A stretch of 36,072 bases of DNA, taken from assembly GCF_016103465.1 (NCBI RefSeq), contig NZ_JAEEAP010000043.1, positions 1 through 36,072 of the forward strand. Direction: 5' to 3'. The position numbers were made by a program, and so were the translations under genes. A model generated the notes under the pieces. That model was not told the DNA's origin. It was given only the letters and a program-made list of their open reading frames with translations, and did not search any database. This document shows positions 32,562 to 36,072 of the stretch, piece by piece; position 1 is the first letter of the stretch, and each line of letters starts with the position of its first letter. This DNA comes from Streptomyces sabulosicollis. Lineage in GTDB: Bacteria; Actinomycetota; Actinomycetes; Streptomycetales; Streptomycetaceae.

Positions 32562-33329
32562 TCAGCGTGGCGGGGTCGTCTTCGGCGCGCCGGTATCGGC
32601 GCAGGTGGCCGCGGGGCTCCTGTCCTTGGCGAGGAAGATGGTCTGCGCCATCATCCGGTAGCCCGACATCCCCTCCCGCAGGGTCTCGATGGACTCCTCC
32701 GGGTGCACCGAGTCGATGACCGCGTTCGGACCGACCGCGTTGAACTGGTGTGAGACTCCGCGGGGTATCTGCATGTCCACCCAGGAGTTGGGCGGCACGA
32801 TCACGTTGTGCCGCTCGCGGCGCACCCCGTCGGGGGTGCCGGGCAGGTCGTCGGCGAAGCAGGACAGCGGTGCGAAGTGTCCCGTCGGGGGGCGGACGGT
32901 GATCGGCGACAGGCTGGACACGCGGATCGTGGTGTCCGGGCCGGTCATCATCCGCACGAACCGCAGCCCGGTGTGCAGGTGCATGCGCGAACAGATGTCG
33001 CGTGTGGCGGTGTCGTAGAAGTCCATGAGGTAGCGGTCGGCGAAGAAGCCCGGGAAGGGCGGCTCCAACATGAAGACATCGCCCTCCTCGAAGATCTGCG
33101 CCCGCTTCGGCTCGCCCGCCGGGGTGGGTCGCTCCCCCTCCTCCCGATGGGACGCCCGGACCAGGCCGGACAGAGCGTCGACGACCGCCAGGGCGGCCTC
33201 AGGGGGCAGTTGCACCACCGGGGTGAGGCGGTTGCGGTCGGGGTCCCGGTGGCCTCGGACGTCGAGGATCTCGTCCTCGTGGTCGGGCGACCGCTTCATC
33301 CGGCCAGCGGTCTCGGTGGGCTGAGTCAT
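32562..33329 (-). CDS. Cupin-like protein, NRPS-cluster tail
   Basis: A 255-residue soluble protein. A charged N-terminus (1-40) and a helix (VVQLPPEAALAVVDALSGLV) precede a beta-rich region with a cupin-like HxH (MHLHTGLRF, His117, His119), NVIVPPNSWVDMQIPRGVSH and QFN, which together resemble the two cupin motifs. The usual Glu ligand of motif 1 is not obvious. Its ATG overlaps the stop of the adenylating enzyme (ATGA, 3326-3329 of the 33-kb region), so it is translationally coupled and should act in the same pathway, for example as a non-haem-iron tailoring enzyme. I do not recognise a named subfamily. Confidence 0.7.
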   Translation of the reverse strand: MTQPTETAGRMKRSPDHEDEILDVRGHRDPDRNRLTPVVQLPPEAALAVVDALSGLVRASHREEGERPTPAGEPKRAQIFEEGDVFMLEPPFPGFFADRYLMDFYDTATRDICSRMHLHTGLRFVRMMTGPDTTIRVSSLSPITVRPPTGHFAPLSCFADDLPGTPDGVRRERHNVIVPPNSWVDMQIPRGVSHQFNAVGPNAVIDSVHPEESIETLREGMSGYRMMAQTIFLAKDRSPAATCADTGAPKTTPPR

Positions 33330-35224
33330 CCTGTCGCTCCCGTGTGCTCGTTCGGACCGGAACCGGGGAGGCGCGCCCAGAGCACGCCACCCGCGTCGTG
33401 TCGCCCGGCGCGGAGCACCGAGCAGCCGGTCAGGGATGTCCCGCTGTCCCGCTGCCGGGACAGCCACTCCCAGCGGTCCGTTCCCCCGCTGCCGGGGATG
33501 TCGAGGAAGGACAGCAGCGGGCCCAGCGGCCGGGCGGGGCCGCCCGGCGCGGGCCCGTGCGGGAGGAGGACCAGTGCGCCGCCGTCGAGGCGGGTCTCGA
33601 CGCCCCACGGCACCGGCCCCTCCTCCACGCCGTGCCGGGCGGCCAGCTCCGCGGCCAGCTCCCCGTGCACCGAGAGCGGCCACGCGGCGAGCAGCTTCGC
33701 GCGCCACCGCGCCTTGGCGCGGGCGAGTTCCGCGTCGTCGGGTGCGTGCCAGTGCTCGCGCAGGAAGTCGTAGGCGGCCAGGACGGTGTCGTCCCCGATC
33801 CCGGCGTGCCGGGCCCCGATCCCGGCGTGCCGGGCGGCGGTGTGTTCGGCGAGGGACCGCAGGGCCGGGTCGTCGGCCCCGGAGTCCAGGAGGTGGCGTG
33901 CGGTGGCCGCGGCGTGGCGCAGCAGTCGGTCGTACCGTGCGGGCGCCAAGCGGCGGGCGGCCAGCGGCCGGCTCATCGCCCGGCGTTGCGGCTTTCCTGT
34001 GGCGGTCGCCCGGTACCCGCCGAACTGGACGGCCGAGGGCCGCAGCGGCGACCGCTCGTACAGGGTGCGCACCTCGGGAACCGGCTGTTCCGTCGCGACG
34101 AGGGCGACGTCGTCGCCGAGCGTGGGCTCGTCCACCGCGACCGCCGCGAACCGGCCGGTGAGGCCCGCCCGGCGCCAGCCGTGTTCGATGTCGAGGGGGT
34201 AGTGCTTCTCACCGCCTCGGTTGATGCGCTCGCCCGCGCGGCCCCGCAGGACGAGGAATCCGTCCCGGAGCTCGCCCAGGTCACCGGTGCGCAGCCAGCC
34301 GTCGCCGGTGAGGGCGGCGGCGGTGTTGCGCGGGTCCTGCCAGTAGCCGGTCATCAGGTCAGGTGTTCTGATCCAGACCTCACCGGACTCCAGGTGGAGT
34401 TCGGTGCCGGGCAGCGGTACGCCCACCGGGGGCGTCCGCTCCAGGTAGTGGGCGCGGAAGTCGGTGTCGTCGAGCAGCGGCATGGTGAAGCTGAAGTTGA
34501 CCGCCTCCGTCAGTCCGTAGCCCTGACGCAGCCTCGGGCCGTAGCGGGAGTGGAAGCGGCGGGCCAGATCGGCGGTGAGCGGGGCCGCGGCGGTGATCAG
34601 GTAATCCAGCCCGTCGGGCCATGCGGGAGCGGCCTCGACCAGGTCCGCGAGGAGGGCCGGGACGATGGAGGCCGTCCTGGCGCCGGAGGCGTCCAGTGCG
34701 GCGAAGTAGCCGGCCGGGTCGAAGGCGGGGTGCAGGGTGAGCGGCGTGCCGGTGAGATGGGTGCCGAGCAGTGACATGACCAGTGCGTTGCAGTGGTACA
34801 GCGGCAGGCAGGTGCCGTGCGGGCGGTCCGGTGTGATGCCGTGCAGGACCGCTGTGCGGTGTGCGTTGCCGAGGACCGCCCGGCGGCTGAGCACGACCCC
34901 TTTCTGTGGACCGGTGGAGCCGGAGGTGAACATGATGAGCGCCGCGGCCTCGGGCGTCGGGTGCGCGTCGGGCGGTCCGGTGCGCCGGGCTCCGTGGACG
35001 TCCACGACGGCCGCGGCGGCGACCCGGGCGGCGACGGCGGCGAGGTCCGCGTCCCCGGTCCGCGGGTGCAGCGGAACGGCGACGAGTCCCCGGTCGAAGC
35101 AGCCGAGCAGGATGTCCGCCAGGCGGTGGCCGCCCGGAAGCCTGATCACCACTCGCTCTCCTGCGGGCAGTTCGCCGAGTGCGGCGCTGTCCGCCTCGTA
35201 CGTCGCGTCCTCGGTGGCGGTCAA
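33326..35224 (-). CDS. Adenylate-forming enzyme with C-terminal extension
   Basis: A 632-residue AMP-binding enzyme that should activate a carboxylic acid as an acyl-adenylate. Core motifs are MFTSGSTGPQKG (99-110, P-loop), RQGYGLTEA, DGWLRTGDLG, the hinge region GRAGERINRGGEKHYPLDIE and ATGKPQR with the catalytic Lys. Only about 98 residues precede the P-loop, shorter than usual, so the N-terminal subdomain is reduced. After the Lys motif about 190 further residues form a helical, Arg/Ala-rich extension I do not recognise. No carrier domain (no GGxS) is fused. I place the start at TTG 35224, overlapping the NRPS stop (TTGA) with GGAGGG 4 bases upstream. It likely supplies a starter or side-chain acid to the NRPS. 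Confidence 0.8.
   Translation of the reverse strand: MTATEDATYEADSAALGELPAGERVVIRLPGGHRLADILLGCFDRGLVAVPLHPRTGDADLAAVAARVAAAAVVDVHGARRTGPPDAHPTPEAAALIMFTSGSTGPQKGVVLSRRAVLGNAHRTAVLHGITPDRPHGTCLPLYHCNALVMSLLGTHLTGTPLTLHPAFDPAGYFAALDASGARTASIVPALLADLVEAAPAWPDGLDYLITAAAPLTADLARRFHSRYGPRLRQGYGLTEAVNFSFTMPLLDDTDFRAHYLERTPPVGVPLPGTELHLESGEVWIRTPDLMTGYWQDPRNTAAALTGDGWLRTGDLGELRDGFLVLRGRAGERINRGGEKHYPLDIEHGWRRAGLTGRFAAVAVDEPTLGDDVALVATEQPVPEVRTLYERSPLRPSAVQFGGYRATATGKPQRRAMSRPLAARRLAPARYDRLLRHAAATARHLLDSGADDPALRSLAEHTAARHAGIGARHAGIGDDTVLAAYDFLREHWHAPDDAELARAKARWRAKLLAAWPLSVHGELAAELAARHGVEEGPVPWGVETRLDGGALVLLPHGPAPGGPARPLGPLLSFLDIPGSGGTDRWEWLSRQRDSGTSLTGCSVLRAGRHDAGGVLWARLPGSGPNEHTGATG
33793..33834. 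repeat. 21-bp in-frame tandem duplication
   Basis: The unit CCCCGATCCCGGCGTGCCGG plus G occurs at 33793-33813 and 33814-33834. It encodes ARHAGIG twice within the C-terminal extension of the adenylating enzyme, so it keeps the frame. Confidence 0.8.
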
Positions 35225-36072
35225 CGGGCCCTCCCGAGGGCTTCGGTGAGCTGGACGCCGACGGCGTCCACGTGCTGGGGCTGCATCACTTGGTGGTGCC
35301 GTGCGTCGACATGTCCGACGGTCAGCTCGCCGCCCGCGTACGGCCGCCACAGTTCGTGCGTGGGCGCCGAGGGCCGAGGCTCGCCGGCGGCCTCGATGTA
35401 GGTGGTGGAACCCGCGTAGCGAGGGGGACGGTAGGCGCGCAGCAGAGCGTCGTTGTGCCGGGAGACGGCGATGACGCGGGCGATGTCGTCCTCGGTGAGG
35501 CGGGCGAAGAGGCTGCCCTCACGGCGCAGCAGTGCCGACACGGTGGTGAAATCGAGGGCCTGCGGGGCGAGGCGCTCGTCGTCCAGCCCGGCGGCCGTCA
35601 GCAGCACCCGGTACACGCGGTGCTCGTCGATGGGCTCGGCGGGCCCGGTCCCGGTGGCGGCGACGGTGTCGACCAGGAACAGCGTCCCTTCGGGCTCGCC
35701 GAGTTCCCGCAGCCGGACGGCCATGGCGTGCGCCACCAGTCCGCCGAAGGACCAGCCGACCAGGTGGTACGGGCCGGACGGGCGGATCGTGCGCAGCAGC
35801 CGCAGGTAGCGCTCGGCCATCTCCTCGATCGTGCCGGGCAGGTCCGCCACTCCCCCGGGGCCCTCGGCCTGGATGCCGTGGACCGGGTGGTGCCGGCCGA
35901 CGTGCCGCAGCAGACCGGCGTAACTCCAGCTCATCCCGCTCAGCGGGTGGACGCAGAACACCGGAGCGGCCGTTCCGGCGGCCCGGAAGGGCACGAGGTG
36001 TGCGGGGGCGGACGCGGTCGGCGGCCCGTCGAGCAATCGGCTCAGGGCGGCCGGGGTGGGGGCCTCGAAGAC
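35221..36072 (-). CDS. NRPS C-terminus: end of carrier domain and thioesterase (5' part outside window)
   Basis: The frame runs off the right edge. Its first visible residues (VFEAPTPAALSRLL) are the last helix of a peptidyl carrier domain. A type-I thioesterase follows: VFCVHPLSGMSWSYAGLLRH, the nucleophile Ser in GWSFGG, LFLVDT, and the catalytic His in ARHHQVMQP. This releases or cyclises the finished peptide from a non-ribosomal peptide synthetase. The stop at 35221 overlaps the TTG start of the adenylating enzyme. A separate small thioesterase gene starting at 36036 is possible but less likely, because the carrier-helix residues are continuous upstream. Confidence 0.85.
   Translation of the reverse strand, partial: VFEAPTPAALSRLLDGPPTASAPAHLVPFRAAGTAAPVFCVHPLSGMSWSYAGLLRHVGRHHPVHGIQAEGPGGVADLPGTIEEMAERYLRLLRTIRPSGPYHLVGWSFGGLVAHAMAVRLRELGEPEGTLFLVDTVAATGTGPAEPIDEHRVYRVLLTAAGLDDERLAPQALDFTTVSALLRREGSLFARLTEDDIARVIAVSRHNDALLRAYRPPRYAGSTTYIEAAGEPRPSAPTHELWRPYAGGELTVGHVDARHHQVMQPQHVDAVGVQLTEALGRAR

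Noticed and set aside
33344-34774. 476-codon plus-strand open frame opposite the adenylating enzyme
   Set aside because: All adenylation motifs are on the minus strand; the plus frame has no recognisable feature.
35221-36036. A free-standing type II thioesterase gene
   Set aside because: Continuous upstream residues VFEAPTPAALSRLL up to the window edge match the end of a carrier domain, so an NRPS terminus is favoured, though the edge prevents proof.

Overview
The window is high-GC actinobacterial DNA, almost certainly Streptomyces. Evidence: strong third-position GC, GGAGG-type ribosome binding sites, many ATGA/TTGA stop-start overlaps, GTG and TTG starts, and families typical of the genus (CBM13-tailed xylan enzymes, ALF-repeat protein, DUF6624, SpoIIE-type phosphatase, NRPS tail). 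The density of gene relics and insertion-sequence scars suggests an accessory region or chromosome arm rather than the conserved core.

Layout. 0.5-9 kb: mostly intact housekeeping-accessory genes. These are an LmbE/PIG-L deacetylase, a TetR regulator with two operators diverging from a membrane protein translationally coupled to agmatine deiminase, a secreted Ig-fold-like protein, a quinone-oxidoreductase-like enzyme, relics of YjbR/MmcQ and luciferase-like genes, and a membrane SpoIIE-type phosphatase. 9-12.6 kb: a scar region. One minus-strand open frame is a mosaic of three unrelated gene pieces, followed by a visibly AT-richer two-gene cassette (10973-11994) of unrecognised helical/membrane proteins and a decayed Tn3-family transposase. 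12.7-13.6 kb: a divergent HxlR regulator / RidA-family pair.

14.6-19.8 kb: a xylan-degradation locus. Minus strand: xlnA-like GH10 xylanase plus a CBM13-linked CE1-type esterase in one operon. Plus strand: a CBM13-GH62 arabinofuranosidase. A 0.8-kb divergent intergenic region between them holds one tandem repeat and several inverted repeats, and strong terminators close both units. Together these proteins would bind xylan, cut the backbone and remove ester and arabinose side groups outside the cell.

19.8-25 kb: an insertion-sequence and gene graveyard. It contains pieces of IS481, at least two IS5-family elements, Tn3 and a further transposase, and truncated SDR, DinB, amidohydrolase, GNAT and HIT-like genes. 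One GNAT acetyltransferase looks intact. The region ends at a tRNA-3'-end-like sequence with a strong terminator, possibly an old integration site. 25.3-32.3 kb: mostly intact minus-strand genes (lipoprotein on plus; DUF6624, aldo/keto reductase, ALF-repeat protein, two SAM methyltransferases) with a deleted VOC gene and an IS630 scrap. 32.5 kb to the right edge: the end of a non-ribosomal peptide cluster on the minus strand. A PCP-thioesterase NRPS terminus (cut by the window), an adenylate-forming enzyme with an unusual C-terminal extension, and a cupin-like protein are joined by 4-base stop-start overlaps.

All family assignments were made by eye from motifs and recalled family sequences; no search was run. 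The best candidates for something undescribed are the AT-rich two-gene cassette and the NRPS-tail trio.
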